Shown piece by piece: positions 18,881 through 27,503 of a DNA stretch of 64,000 bases. The first letter of the stretch is position 1, and each line of letters begins with the position of its first letter. The notes under the pieces are model-generated. The model saw nothing but the letters and a program-made list of their open reading frames with translations. It did no database searches and had not been told where the DNA came from. The position numbers and the translations under genes were made by a program. This DNA comes from Cytophagaceae bacterium. GTDB taxonomy: Bacteria > Bacteroidota > Bacteroidia > Cytophagales > Cytophagaceae. The DNA is taken from positions 1 to 64,000 of the forward strand of contig JAGKWN010000010.1 of assembly GCA_021151805.1 (NCBI GenBank), read 5' to 3'.

Positions 18881-20062
18881 TTATTCAACATATAATACCA
18901 ATCCTTTCAGGTACTCGCCTTCGGGGTGGTAAATATTGATCGGGTGATCTGCGGGCTGGTGCATCTGGTGTATGATGCGTACATTCCGGTATGAGTCTGC
19001 CGCAGCGCCAAAAACAATTTTCTGAAACAGGTCTTTATCAATATTCTGTGAGCAGGAATAGGTAAACAACAAGCCGCCCTTTTTAATTTTCCGGAATGCT
19101 TTCAGATTGATCTGCTTGTAACCGCGGCAAGCGTTTGCAACTGCTTTGGCAGACTTGGCAAACGCTGGCGGATCAAGAACTATGATATCGTAAAAATCTT
19201 TTTCAATTTCACCTAAATAATCAAAGCAATCTGCAGCAATAGCGCCGTGCTTAAAACCAGGGAGGTTCAGGTTCATGTTTCGGGCAGCAAGCGCTACCGC
19301 TTCCTTAGAAATATCTACTGAGTCAACCAATTCTGCCCCTCCGGATGCTGCATAAACACTGAATCCTCCGGTATAACAGAATGTATTTAGCACTTTCTTT
19401 CCTTTGGAATAACTGCGCAGCAACTCTCTGTTTTCCCGCTGATCAACAAAGAAACCCGTCTTCTGTCCGTCAATGAAATCCACTTCAAACAGCACATTAT
19501 TTTCTTTTACGATAACAGGTACTTCAACTCCGCCGTGCAGCCAGCCGCTACCGGTGCGTATGTCTTCCAGTACGGTTGATGATGTTTTGGCTTTTATATA
19601 AATATGTTCAAATCCAAGTTCTATCAATGCCTGTTTAATGGCAGGTACAAGCTTTTCTACTCCCCTGATCAATACCTGCAACACAACAACACCTGCATAT
19701 ACATCTGCAATGATACCTGGGAAGAAATCTCCTTCGGCATGCAGCAAGCGGTATACGTTTGTTTTTTCCTGTGGAATAACCGTTGTTCGCAATGCATACG
19801 CATTTTTTAATTTCTGCTTCCAGTAAGCATCGGAGGTAACTGTTTCCGTCAGATCATCCCATTCAAACATCCTGCATACAATCTGGCTCTTATGAGACAA
19901 AAATCCGAAACCCAGTTTTTTATTTTCGAAGTCGGTTACGGCAACAATAGTGCCTTCCTCATTATCCGGTAATTTTGCTACCGCACCTGAGAAAATCCAC
20001 GGATGGCGGTTATTAATAGAGCGTTCTTTACCTTTTTTTAATTGAAGTACTGGAATGGGCAT
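18881..20062 (-). CDS. rlmI: Class I SAM-dependent 23S rRNA methyltransferase (RlmI/RlmK-like)
   Basis: A 393-residue protein with an N-terminal PUA-like RNA-binding domain (about 1-75, with NRHPWIFSGAV), a linker domain, and a Rossmann methyltransferase domain from about 200. The SAM motif I region is LNTFCYTGGFSVYAA, the acidic ribose loop VDSVDIS, and motif IV IIVLDPPAFAKS. A Cys in a T-Y-S-C-S-Q context occurs near 345. This architecture matches RlmI, which makes m5C in 23S rRNA; the exact target base here is inferred. Its stop lies 3 bp from that of the convergent upstream gene. Confidence 0.85.
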   Translation of the reverse strand: MPIPVLQLKKGKERSINNRHPWIFSGAVAKLPDNEEGTIVAVTDFENKKLGFGFLSHKSQIVCRMFEWDDLTETVTSDAYWKQKLKNAYALRTTVIPQEKTNVYRLLHAEGDFFPGIIADVYAGVVVLQVLIRGVEKLVPAIKQALIELGFEHIYIKAKTSSTVLEDIRTGSGWLHGGVEVPVIVKENNVLFEVDFIDGQKTGFFVDQRENRELLRSYSKGKKVLNTFCYTGGFSVYAASGGAELVDSVDISKEAVALAARNMNLNLPGFKHGAIAADCFDYLGEIEKDFYDIIVLDPPAFAKSAKAVANACRGYKQINLKAFRKIKKGGLLFTYSCSQNIDKDLFQKIVFGAAADSYRNVRIIHQMHQPADHPINIYHPEGEYLKGLVLYVE

Positions 20063-20171
20063 GGATGTAATTGTCGGTTTAACAGTGCGAAGATATTGAA
20101 AACTTCAAAATAACTTGGTAATAGATATTCAAAATAGTTACTTTAGCGGTACTAAACATTCTTTCCTTTCA

Positions 20172-20891
20172 ATGAATATGAAAAATTTTGCTTTATTCGC
20201 TTTAGCTCTTTTATGCTTCACCTTTACTTCAATGGGTCAAGGTAAAATGTATGGTGTATTTGAAAACAAAACATTGTTTCAGATTGGTATAGTTGAAAGC
20301 AGCGATGGATCATCGGTTTCCGGGCCTATTCGTTTTGCTCCATTTGCAAACTACACCCTGCAGGGACATAAAGATTTTAGTAATAAAATTGGTATTTACA
20401 CAGGTATTGGTGTAAAAAACGTTGGTTTTATTAGCAAGTATAACGATTCGCTTTATTCTGAAATGAGAGTTAAAAGCAGAGCGTATAGCATAAGTGTTCC
20501 GCTTGGTCTTAAGTTCGGAAACATGGAAGAAGACAGATATTTTTATGTTGCTGGTGAGTTTTTAGCACAAATTGATTACAAAGAAAAGGTGTTTATCGGT
20601 GATGATAAAAGCAAACGTAAAAACGATGCAGACATCAATAAGATCAATTACTCTGCTATGGTAGGCTTCAACTTGAAAGGCTTCACTATTGGTGCAGAAT
20701 ATACATTGAATAACTTCTATGGTGACAATTACCACCTGATGCCATCAAAAGCTAATCCTTCATACGTATACGGTACGCCATCTAAATCAAACATCTTAAC
20801 CTTCTTTATCGGATTCAGAACAAACCTGAGTGCAAAAGAAGCTTCTGCTCCGCAGAAACAATTACAGCAGGCTAGTCTTTACCAATATTAA
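20172..20891 (+). CDS. Outer-membrane beta-barrel protein
   Basis: A 239-residue protein from the ATG at 20172; a longer TTG form from 20115 would push the signal peptide inward and is unlikely. The signal peptide covers about 1-22 (FALALLCFTFTSMGQG). The mature part alternates hydrophobic and polar residues with repeated amphipathic strands such as IGIYTGIGVKNVGFISKYND and FTIGAEYTLNNFYGDNY. That is typical of a small outer-membrane barrel of the PorT/OMP_b-brl class. It is a single gene with its own terminator. The specific role is unknown. Confidence 0.7.
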   Translation: MNMKNFALFALALLCFTFTSMGQGKMYGVFENKTLFQIGIVESSDGSSVSGPIRFAPFANYTLQGHKDFSNKIGIYTGIGVKNVGFISKYNDSLYSEMRVKSRAYSISVPLGLKFGNMEEDRYFYVAGEFLAQIDYKEKVFIGDDKSKRKNDADINKINYSAMVGFNLKGFTIGAEYTLNNFYGDNYHLMPSKANPSYVYGTPSKSNILTFFIGFRTNLSAKEASAPQKQLQQASLYQY

Positions 20892-20910
20892 TAGGTAATA
20901 GCCTGAACAT

Positions 20911-20943
20911 AAAAAACCGATAAGATCTCTTATCGGTTTTTTT
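20911..20943. terminator. Strong bidirectional terminator
   Basis: Stem AAAACCGATAAGA / TCTTATCGGTTTT with a 2-nt loop and T-rich tails on both strands. It is shared by the OMP gene and the convergent lipoprotein gene. Confidence 0.9.
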
Positions 20944-20973
20944 ATGTCTGATCAACAATTCTTTTTTTATTTG

Positions 20974-21558
20974 CTATTGCACCAGAATCGGAAAATCTAC
21001 TTCTATATCCGTTTCACCTAAGGAGCTGTCGCCCTGTCCTGACGTTGGTTTCAAGCCCGGCTGGTGTTTCAGCACTACTTTAAGCTGATTTGTTTTAATC
21101 GTAAATGCAGCTCCCGTTGTAACTTTTATGTTCAGCCCAAGCGGCACATTGTGGTCATCAAAATCCAGGTAATTTGTGGTCAGGCCATAGCTGCCGATTT
21201 TGGTATAAAAGAACTGATGTACATTTCGCTCCTCTTCAATTTCCTTTGATGTAGTATCCACCGGATTTTTTGTTTCATCCAGTACCAATACTTCAACATG
21301 ATATTCCGTAGATGGAGCAAGGCGAATGGTATCAATTGATGGCTCATTCCCGCCGGCTCCATCGGCATCTGTAAATGCAAAGATTGTCTCTGCCGAAGGA
21401 TCGCTAAGCGGATAAACAATCAGCTTTACGGTTGTAATCAGCTCCGTCTCATTCGGGTTAACGGGATTAGCAACATCACCGTGATTTTTTTTACATGATA
21501 CAGCGGCAAGTAAAATACCGGCAGCAAGAATTGATTTCAGAATCGTATTTGTTTTCAT
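20974..21558 (-). CDS. Lipoprotein partner of the TonB receptor
   Basis: A 194-residue lipoprotein; the lipobox is at residues 19-22 (AVSC) after a short hydrophobic segment. The mature part has the look of a Bacteroidota family often annotated 'type 1 periplasmic binding fold superfamily': NETELITTVKL near 37, an acidic A-D-G-A-G-G-N-E loop, an E-E-E-R-N-V-H-Q-F-F-Y stretch near 110, and a C-terminal KHQPGLKPTSGQGDSSLGET segment. It is 12 bp downstream of the TonB-dependent receptor and is last in a three-gene operon. It may bind the receptor or its substrate, and metal is a reasonable guess from the acidic and His residues. Confidence 0.7.
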   Translation of the reverse strand: MKTNTILKSILAAGILLAAVSCKKNHGDVANPVNPNETELITTVKLIVYPLSDPSAETIFAFTDADGAGGNEPSIDTIRLAPSTEYHVEVLVLDETKNPVDTTSKEIEEERNVHQFFYTKIGSYGLTTNYLDFDDHNVPLGLNIKVTTGAAFTIKTNQLKVVLKHQPGLKPTSGQGDSSLGETDIEVDFPILVQ

Positions 21559-21570
21559 GAGAATGTCTTT

Positions 21571-23901
21571 TTATTGTTTTGTAAAATCCAATGGTATCTG
21601 CAAGCGCAGTATAATGTTTGTACCCGCAGCATCCGCATAATATCTGAAACGATCCAGGTAATCGCGGTAATGGGTGTTTAAAATATTTTGAGCGGTAAGT
21701 GTTACCAGCATTTCCTGTTTTGCAAGCGTTATGTATGTGCCAGCTTCAGCCTGTAAAAGAAAGTAGCCTGCTGGCGGCGCCATGTAATCTGCATTGGCCG
21801 GCACATTCTTTTTCTTTGCAGTCAGAATGCCGTCAACAGACACATACGGCTTTTTAATTCTGCCAACAGCCGGCAGCAGGTATTTCATACCTAACTGCAA
21901 GCGAGTGGGCGGAATATAAATCAGCCATTCATCCTGAGAGCGATTGTATGCACTCACCATCGAGTAACGCGCCGAGAGAATGATTTTTTCCGTGATGCTG
22001 TCATTCACAGAAATATCAAGTCCGCCGTAAGTAGCATTTACCTGCGTATATTCAAAGGTTGGGAAAGCACCGCGGATGGTTAATGTTGGCGGGAACACCG
22101 GTTTGAGGTAAATATAATTGTTGAAATAATACCCATAAGCGTGTACATACCCGAAGCATTTCCTGAATACATAATTCAATGTAAATGCAGCATTCACGGC
22201 CTTTTCCGGTTTCAGGTCCGGGTTTCCGATTTCATAGGCAGCCGCACCGTGATGCACACCATCGCTGTATAATTCATTTACATTGGGCGCCCTGAAGGCT
22301 GTACCCAGCAATACCTGTGTTTCTATGTGACTGCTCCACTCATGCAATAAGCCAAGGTTTGCCGTTGGGCTCTGAAACTTGCGCTCTGGCGACTGCAATA
22401 CATTATTCTCATAATAATATGATTTCAAGTATTTGTAATCATAACGCAAACCTGCTTCCACTTTGGTTTTGGCAGAAAGCTTATATGCTTCTGTCACATA
22501 CACACCAATGGCATTGCTGGCAAAATTCGGAATGAAATAACGTCCCTGGTAAGTATTTGCCTGGTTGATGTACATCACACCGGCCGTGCCTCTGAGGCGG
22601 CGGCTGATCCGATGTTCAACATATGCCTGTACGGTATGGGTGGTTAATTCAAACGACAACTGCGGCTCATCGGGCAAACTGGGGTTGTAAGCCTTGTGAC
22701 TGTCGTATTCCTGCCGTTTATTAAACTGCCGCGCATACTCCAGCACCAGTGTCTGCTGCCCCAAACGATAGTAAACCTTGTTCTTCCACAATTCATGATT
22801 GACAATCTGTTTAGGACGCTCAATCGCATAGGAGAAATCAGACGTAACCGCCGGCTGTCCGCTGTTAATCGCCGTTATCAAATCCGACACGTTACCAATG
22901 TGCGAACCTGTAAAGATTCCCAACGTTGTGTTAAACTGACTATAGAATGTTTCCAAGCCCCAGCGGCGGCCCTGGTACGCAGCAGCAGCCGAGAAATTGG
23001 CTTCCTGAAAACCAGTGTTTTTTAACCAGTAATCCGGCGTGCGGGTATTGCCGCCTTTGCGCACTGTTCCCTGCAACCTCACCGCAAGCCCGGGGATTTT
23101 TTTGAATCCGTGTTCTACAATGCCTGATGCTACACCGGCCCGGTTATTGCTGAAACCGCCGAGATTAATGAGTGCCTTTGTTCCGCGGAAAGTGTTTAAT
23201 GCTTCCGGTTCAAGCAACACCACACCGCCGATGGCATCTGAGCCGTAACGAATCGATTGCACCCCTTTGATCACAGAGATTTTGCTTGCAATAAACGGAT
23301 CTACTTCAGGTGCGTGTTCATTACCCCATTGCTGCCCTTCCTGCCGGATTCCGTTGTTCAGTATCAGAACCCGCGTACCATACATACCTTGTATGACAGG
23401 CTTAAAGATGGTAGGGCCCGTCTGCAATGCGGTTACGCCTGGCAGGTATTTTAAACTTTCGCCCAGACTGCTGCCACGCAGTCTTGCCAGTTCTTCTTTT
23501 TCCAGCACTTCTGCAGAGCTGATCTCCGGTTGGTTCTGGCTATGCTGCGACTCAACAGTGATCTCCCCATCTTTATCTACAAGTGTTAAACCAATGCGCA
23601 TGAAGGTATTCTCTTGCATCCACACCACCGTGTCTTTGTGGCTGCAGGCAAGCATATCAATATGCAGATTGTAGTTTTGTGCACATAGTGAATCTACACG
23701 AAATGTACCATCAGGGTCTGTGAGCACATACGTATTAAGCTCCTGAATGAAGACCAAAGCACCTTCCACAGGCTCGCCGGAATTTGTATATTGTATAATG
23801 CCGCTCAGCGTATATGCGCATGCGGATGAACGTACAGACTGTGCCTGTATCTCTGAAATGGAAATACACAGAACAATCCACGCCAGAAGAATTGTCTTCA
23901 C
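21571..23901 (-). CDS. TonB-dependent outer-membrane receptor
   Basis: A 776-residue receptor. A signal peptide (1-20) is followed by a carboxypeptidase-regulatory-like beta-sandwich (about 28-110), a plug domain (about 125-245, with LPGVTALQTGPTIFKPVIQG and IKGVQSIRYGSDAIGGVVLL), and a 22-strand barrel to the C-terminus. The extracellular motif SDGVHHGAAAYEIGNP near 540 resembles zinc-type receptors (ZnuD-like, with His at this site); this is an observation, not proof. There is no TonB box visible at the extreme N-terminus. It is the middle gene of an operon with a small His/Cys membrane protein upstream and a lipoprotein downstream. Substrate import uses TonB energy. Confidence 0.9.
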   Translation of the reverse strand: MKTILLAWIVLCISISEIQAQSVRSSACAYTLSGIIQYTNSGEPVEGALVFIQELNTYVLTDPDGTFRVDSLCAQNYNLHIDMLACSHKDTVVWMQENTFMRIGLTLVDKDGEITVESQHSQNQPEISSAEVLEKEELARLRGSSLGESLKYLPGVTALQTGPTIFKPVIQGMYGTRVLILNNGIRQEGQQWGNEHAPEVDPFIASKISVIKGVQSIRYGSDAIGGVVLLEPEALNTFRGTKALINLGGFSNNRAGVASGIVEHGFKKIPGLAVRLQGTVRKGGNTRTPDYWLKNTGFQEANFSAAAAYQGRRWGLETFYSQFNTTLGIFTGSHIGNVSDLITAINSGQPAVTSDFSYAIERPKQIVNHELWKNKVYYRLGQQTLVLEYARQFNKRQEYDSHKAYNPSLPDEPQLSFELTTHTVQAYVEHRISRRLRGTAGVMYINQANTYQGRYFIPNFASNAIGVYVTEAYKLSAKTKVEAGLRYDYKYLKSYYYENNVLQSPERKFQSPTANLGLLHEWSSHIETQVLLGTAFRAPNVNELYSDGVHHGAAAYEIGNPDLKPEKAVNAAFTLNYVFRKCFGYVHAYGYYFNNYIYLKPVFPPTLTIRGAFPTFEYTQVNATYGGLDISVNDSITEKIILSARYSMVSAYNRSQDEWLIYIPPTRLQLGMKYLLPAVGRIKKPYVSVDGILTAKKKNVPANADYMAPPAGYFLLQAEAGTYITLAKQEMLVTLTAQNILNTHYRDYLDRFRYYADAAGTNIILRLQIPLDFTKQ

Positions 23902-23959
23902 GCGATGAATAAGTAATTTCTTAAATTAAAATGATTGAGCTTTCGGATGAAAGAAAGGA

Positions 23960-24271
23960 TTAGGCAAGCGCTGTAGGTGGCGCCCTGCCTGAAGTTTCAG
24001 CAGCAAAAAAAACTTCCTGTGAAACAATTCCAGTATATAAAATTGAAAATGCAATGTAAACAACAAGTGCGGCAAACAACTCCGGCAAAATAAAATCTGC
24101 GGGAACAATGTCCAGCGCACAGACAATACAACGCTCTGTCGTTTGTTTGTTGAAACCTTGTTTCAGATCGCGGTCGTTGTGGTGATTATGCAGAAAAGGG
24201 ATAACCAGCTGCACAAATAGCAGCAGGCTTATGCCCATAAATACTCTATATATATTTTTCCTTTTCAACAT
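23960..24271 (-). CDS. Small membrane protein with His/Cys motifs (DUF2946-like)
   Basis: A 103-residue protein from the ATG at 24271; a GTG two codons earlier is also possible. It has a hydrophobic segment at about 10-25, then the outward-facing HNHHNDRD cluster, a C-I-V-C pair near 50, a second hydrophobic segment near 60-82, and a tail ending S-G-R-A-P-P-T. The size, the CxxC-type pair and the 'RAPP' tail resemble DUF2946 proteins, which often sit beside metal-related outer-membrane receptors. It is the first gene of the TonB receptor operon, 58 bp upstream. Metal binding is inferred. Confidence 0.6.
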   Translation of the reverse strand: MLKRKNIYRVFMGISLLLFVQLVIPFLHNHHNDRDLKQGFNKQTTERCIVCALDIVPADFILPELFAALVVYIAFSILYTGIVSQEVFFAAETSGRAPPTALA

Positions 24272-24542
24272 GTTCACTTACAAATGTGGGGGGAATAAAG
24301 TTCATTTACAAGAAACCTTTTTTAAAGAATCTGATTTTCAATGGGATTTAAAAATTGTTTTGTTTTTATTGAAAAGCGTTACAGAGCCTTAGACTTGCTG
24401 TTTGCAGATTCGTGCAAGTTGTTCTAAGATAAATTATATAATTTCTCTATCTTTAAGAATTAATATTCTTAGAAAAATAGTAATTGCCGAACTCTATTTC
24501 TAAATCGTTCGTATAATACTTTGAATTTTATTTTATCGGAAT

Positions 24543-25118
24543 ATGTCTACTTTAATAATAGGAAATAGGTTTAAAAAAGGATTATTGCTGTTGCTAACCA
24601 TTATTCTTCTTATGGTAGTGGTGGGGGTCTTATTGCCTTCGTCCTATCATGTTGAACGGTCGGTTATTATTCACCAATCAAATAAATCCATATTCCCCTA
24701 TCTGAACAAATTGCAGAAATGGCCTTCATGGACGGCTTTGAACGTTAATAAGGATTATTCGCTGGAACAAACCTACTTTGGGCCAAACCAGGGAATTGGC
24801 AGCGGTATGACTTACCAGGGGGATAAATTAGGCAAAGGCACCATTACCATCATCGATAATGAAATGGATGACCATGTCACCTTTTCTCTTCTAATCAATA
24901 ACCGCTTTAATACCACGGGCAACATTCAGCTTGAACATGTATCTGACTCTACAGCCCGCGCAACGATTACCCTTGATGGCGATGTGGGTTTTCACCTTCC
25001 AAACCGCTATATCATTCTGATGATTGATAATATTGCCGGATCCCTGTTCCAGGAAAGCCTGAACCGCCTAAAAACGGTAACAGAGATGAAAAAAACGCAG
25101 CCAGTCGAAGGCTTATAG
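24543..25118 (+). CDS. SRPBCC (START-like) domain protein
   Basis: A 191-residue protein. An N-terminal membrane anchor (about 13-30) is followed by a polyketide-cyclase/START-like fold: a Y-H-V-E-R-S-V-I-I strand, an NKLQKWPSWTALN turn near 55, and GQGIGSGMTYQGDKLGKGTI strands. The C-terminal helix (IDNIAGSLFQESLNRLKTVTE) closes the ligand cavity. Such proteins bind hydrophobic ligands, but the ligand is unknown. It lies upstream of prfA, which appears to have its own promoter. Confidence 0.75.
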   Translation: MSTLIIGNRFKKGLLLLLTIILLMVVVGVLLPSSYHVERSVIIHQSNKSIFPYLNKLQKWPSWTALNVNKDYSLEQTYFGPNQGIGSGMTYQGDKLGKGTITIIDNEMDDHVTFSLLINNRFNTTGNIQLEHVSDSTARATITLDGDVGFHLPNRYIILMIDNIAGSLFQESLNRLKTVTEMKKTQPVEGL

Positions 25119-25149
25119 CCAATCGTTCCTTTTTCTGCCTTCCTTTTTC

Positions 25150-25157
25150 TATCTTTG
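25150..25157 (+). promoter_or_regulatory. -7 box of the prfA promoter
   Basis: TATCTTTG matches the Bacteroidota -7 consensus TAnnTTTG, 24 bases before the prfA ATG. No good -33 TTG is seen at the expected distance, so this is a partial match. Confidence 0.45.
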
Positions 25158-25180
25158 CATCTTAATTACAAAAACACACC

Positions 25181-26251
25181 ATGGTTGATAAATTAGAAGC
25201 GATCAAGGTTCGATTTGATGAAGTTTCAGAAGCAATTCTGGATCCCAATATCATGTCGGACATGAAACGTTATACGTCCTTAAATAAAGAATACAAAGAA
25301 CTCAACAAAATTGTTGAGGTATACAATAAATACAAGAATATTCTGGCCAATATCGACAGCTCTAAAAAGGTTCTCAGCGTTGAAAAAGATCCTGACTTCA
25401 GAGAAATGGCAAAAGAAGAACTTGAAAGTTTAGCCCTCCAGAAAGACGAAATCGAACTGGTTATTAAAGAACTTTTAATACCAAAAGATCCGAACGACAG
25501 TAAGAACATCATCCTTGAGATCCGCGGTGGTACAGGTGGAGACGAGGCATCGATCTTTGCGGGAGATATTTTCCGCATGTACCAGCGCTACTGCGACCGC
25601 ATGGGCTGGAAAATGGAATTGATTGATGCAACCGAAGGAACATCGGGCGGATACAAAGAGATTATCTGCGCGGTTTCCGGCGACGATGTATATGGAAAAT
25701 TGAAATTCGAATCTGGTGTACACCGTGTACAGCGTGTGCCTGCAACGGAAACACAGGGTCGTATTCATACCTCTGCAGCTTCAGTTGCTGTATTGCCTGA
25801 AGTAGAAGAAGTAGATGTACAATTGAACATGAATGATATCCGTAAAGATACGTTCTGCTCTTCCGGACCAGGCGGACAGTCTGTAAACACGACTTACTCA
25901 GCCATCCGTTTAACACACATTCCTTCAGGTACTGTAGTACAATGCCAGGATGAAAAATCTCAGATCAAGAACTTTGAGAAAGCTTTGAAAGTATTACGTT
26001 CCCGTATTTACGAGATCGAATTGAAAAAGCAACAGGACGAGCTTGGCGCGCAGCGAAACTCTATGATCGGCAGCGGTGACCGCTCTGATAAGATCAGGAC
26101 TTATAATTACCCGCAGAGCCGTGTAACCGATCACCGCATCGGTTACACCGTGCATAACCTGCCAGGCGTGATGGATGGAAATATTGATGATTTTATTGAG
26201 GAGCTAAGACTGGCTGAAAATGCACAACGTTTAACACAGGAAGCTTCTTAA
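25181..26251 (+). CDS. prfA: Peptide chain release factor 1
   Basis: Class I release factor of 356 residues that reads UAA and UAG and triggers peptidyl-tRNA hydrolysis on the ribosome. The catalytic GGQ lies in SSGPGGQSVNT near residue 230. The anticodon-like PxT element is seen as RVPATETQGR near 190, which marks RF1 rather than RF2 (SPF). The coiled-coil N-terminal domain and the HRIGYTVHNLPGVMDG C-terminal segment are complete. The gene is monocistronic, with a hairpin after the stop. Confidence 0.97.
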   Translation: MVDKLEAIKVRFDEVSEAILDPNIMSDMKRYTSLNKEYKELNKIVEVYNKYKNILANIDSSKKVLSVEKDPDFREMAKEELESLALQKDEIELVIKELLIPKDPNDSKNIILEIRGGTGGDEASIFAGDIFRMYQRYCDRMGWKMELIDATEGTSGGYKEIICAVSGDDVYGKLKFESGVHRVQRVPATETQGRIHTSAASVAVLPEVEEVDVQLNMNDIRKDTFCSSGPGGQSVNTTYSAIRLTHIPSGTVVQCQDEKSQIKNFEKALKVLRSRIYEIELKKQQDELGAQRNSMIGSGDRSDKIRTYNYPQSRVTDHRIGYTVHNLPGVMDGNIDDFIEELRLAENAQRLTQEAS

Positions 26252-26274
26252 TATAGAAATAAAGATTTGTGCAA

Positions 26275-26298
26275 GGGATGGCTGTAGCCATCCCTTTT
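26275..26298 (+). terminator. Terminator after prfA
   Basis: Perfect 9-bp stem GGGATGGCT / AGCCATCCC with a 2-nt loop, followed by TTTTATTT. It lies 23 bp past the prfA stop. Confidence 0.85.
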
Positions 26299-26479
26299 AT
26301 TTCCGGCCTGCGACCCGACTCTTTTCACTATTGTAATTTATTTTTTTGTTGTTATAACGCCTTGTTATCAAATCTGAAATACACATCTCAATGTTATGTT
26401 TTTACATACATTAACTGTATTTTTATTATGCAAGAGATACTTACAAACCCTTATTAACACATCTAACGATCTTAAACCA

Positions 26480-27058
26480 ATGAAACGTTTCTTATCTATT
26501 CCTCTTTATTTAATCGTTCTTTCTTTATTCAGTTCCTGCGGATATAACACCATGGTTAAACAGCAGGAAGCAGTTGAGGCAGCCTGGGCACAGGTAGATG
26601 TTCAGTATCAGCGCCGTAATGACTTGATCGGAAACCTTGTTGAGACTGTTAAAGGCTATGCAAAATATGAGCAGGAAACGCTTACAAAAGTAGTGGAGGC
26701 TCGTGCTTCTGCAACACAGGTAGTTGTTAAAGCGGACCAGCTTACAGAAGAAAATATTCAAAAATACCAGGCTGCACAAGGTCAGTTAACTTCTGCCTTA
26801 AGCAAGTTAATGGCAATCACAGAAAACTATCCGAACCTGAAAGCAGACCAGGGCTTCTCTGATCTTCGCGCTGAATTAAGTGGTACAGAAAACAGAATCG
26901 CACAGGCAAGAAGACAATTCAATGAAGCAGTGCAGGAATATAACACAACCATCAAAACATTCCCGAACAACATGCTTGCAGGTTCATTTGGTTTTGAGAA
27001 AAAAGGATACTTCAAATCAGACGCTGGTTCAGAAAAAGCCCCTTCTGTAAAATTCTAA
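26480..27058 (+). CDS. lemA: LemA family lipoprotein
   Basis: From the ATG at 26480 this is a 192-residue protein with a clear lipoprotein signal (MKRFLSIPLY..., lipobox L-F-S-S-C). Earlier in-frame starts would bury that signal. The LemA fold is visible: MVKQQEAVEAAWAQVDVQYQ, R-R-N-D-L-I-G-N-L-V-E-T-V-K-G-Y near 40-55, and the C-terminal NEAVQEYNTTIKTFPNNMLA and FGFEKKGYF. LemA proteins are long helical hairpins anchored in the membrane with no settled function. Two TPM-domain genes follow directly, a common arrangement. Confidence 0.92.
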   Translation: MKRFLSIPLYLIVLSLFSSCGYNTMVKQQEAVEAAWAQVDVQYQRRNDLIGNLVETVKGYAKYEQETLTKVVEARASATQVVVKADQLTEENIQKYQAAQGQLTSALSKLMAITENYPNLKADQGFSDLRAELSGTENRIAQARRQFNEAVQEYNTTIKTFPNNMLAGSFGFEKKGYFKSDAGSEKAPSVKF

Positions 27059-27065
27059 GTAAATC

Positions 27066-27503
27066 ATGCCAACCACCTTTTTCAGTGCTGCAGAACACGC
27101 TGCAATTATTGATTCTATTCACAAGGCTGAAAAAAACACATCCGGAGAAATTCGTGTGCACATTGAAAACCAGTGTGCATACGAATTGATGGATCGTGCA
27201 GCAGATGTTTTTGCTTCGCTTGGCATGCATAAAACGGAACTGAAAAATGGCGTTCTGTTTTATCTTTCCATCAACGACCGAAAATTCGCAATACTGGGTG
27301 ATGCCGGCATTAATACGAAAGTACCGGCAGGCTTCTGGGACTCAATCAAAGAGCTTGTACTGGATCATTTTAAGAAAGGTGAATATGCGCTTGGCCTAAG
27401 CAAAGGAATTGAAAAAGCCGGATTGAAACTGAGCGAACATTTTCCTTACAGCAAGACAGATGTAAATGAATTGTCAAACGAAATTTCTTTTAATAAAAAT
27501 TAA
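27066..27503 (+). CDS. TPM-domain protein, soluble
   Basis: A 145-residue protein that is almost entirely one TPM (TLP18.3/Psb32/MOLO-1) domain. Visible features are AEKNTSGEIRVHIEN near 20, a LYFYLSINDRKFAILGD-like strand near 60-75, and D-A-G-I-N-T-K-V-P-A-G-F-W. There is no signal peptide and no membrane segment. It lies 7 bp after lemA and abuts the second TPM gene with no gap, so the three genes are probably one transcript. Plant TPM relatives have weak phosphatase activity; what these bacterial proteins do is unclear. Confidence 0.85.
   Translation: MPTTFFSAAEHAAIIDSIHKAEKNTSGEIRVHIENQCAYELMDRAADVFASLGMHKTELKNGVLFYLSINDRKFAILGDAGINTKVPAGFWDSIKELVLDHFKKGEYALGLSKGIEKAGLKLSEHFPYSKTDVNELSNEISFNKN

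Noticed and set aside
20115..20171. TTG-started extension of the OMP gene
   Set aside because: It would place 19 polar residues before the signal peptide; the ATG at 20172 gives a normal export signal.
24278..24542. Small RNA or riboswitch in the gap before the SRPBCC gene
   Set aside because: The 265-bp AT-rich stretch shows no stable hairpin or known motif by eye.
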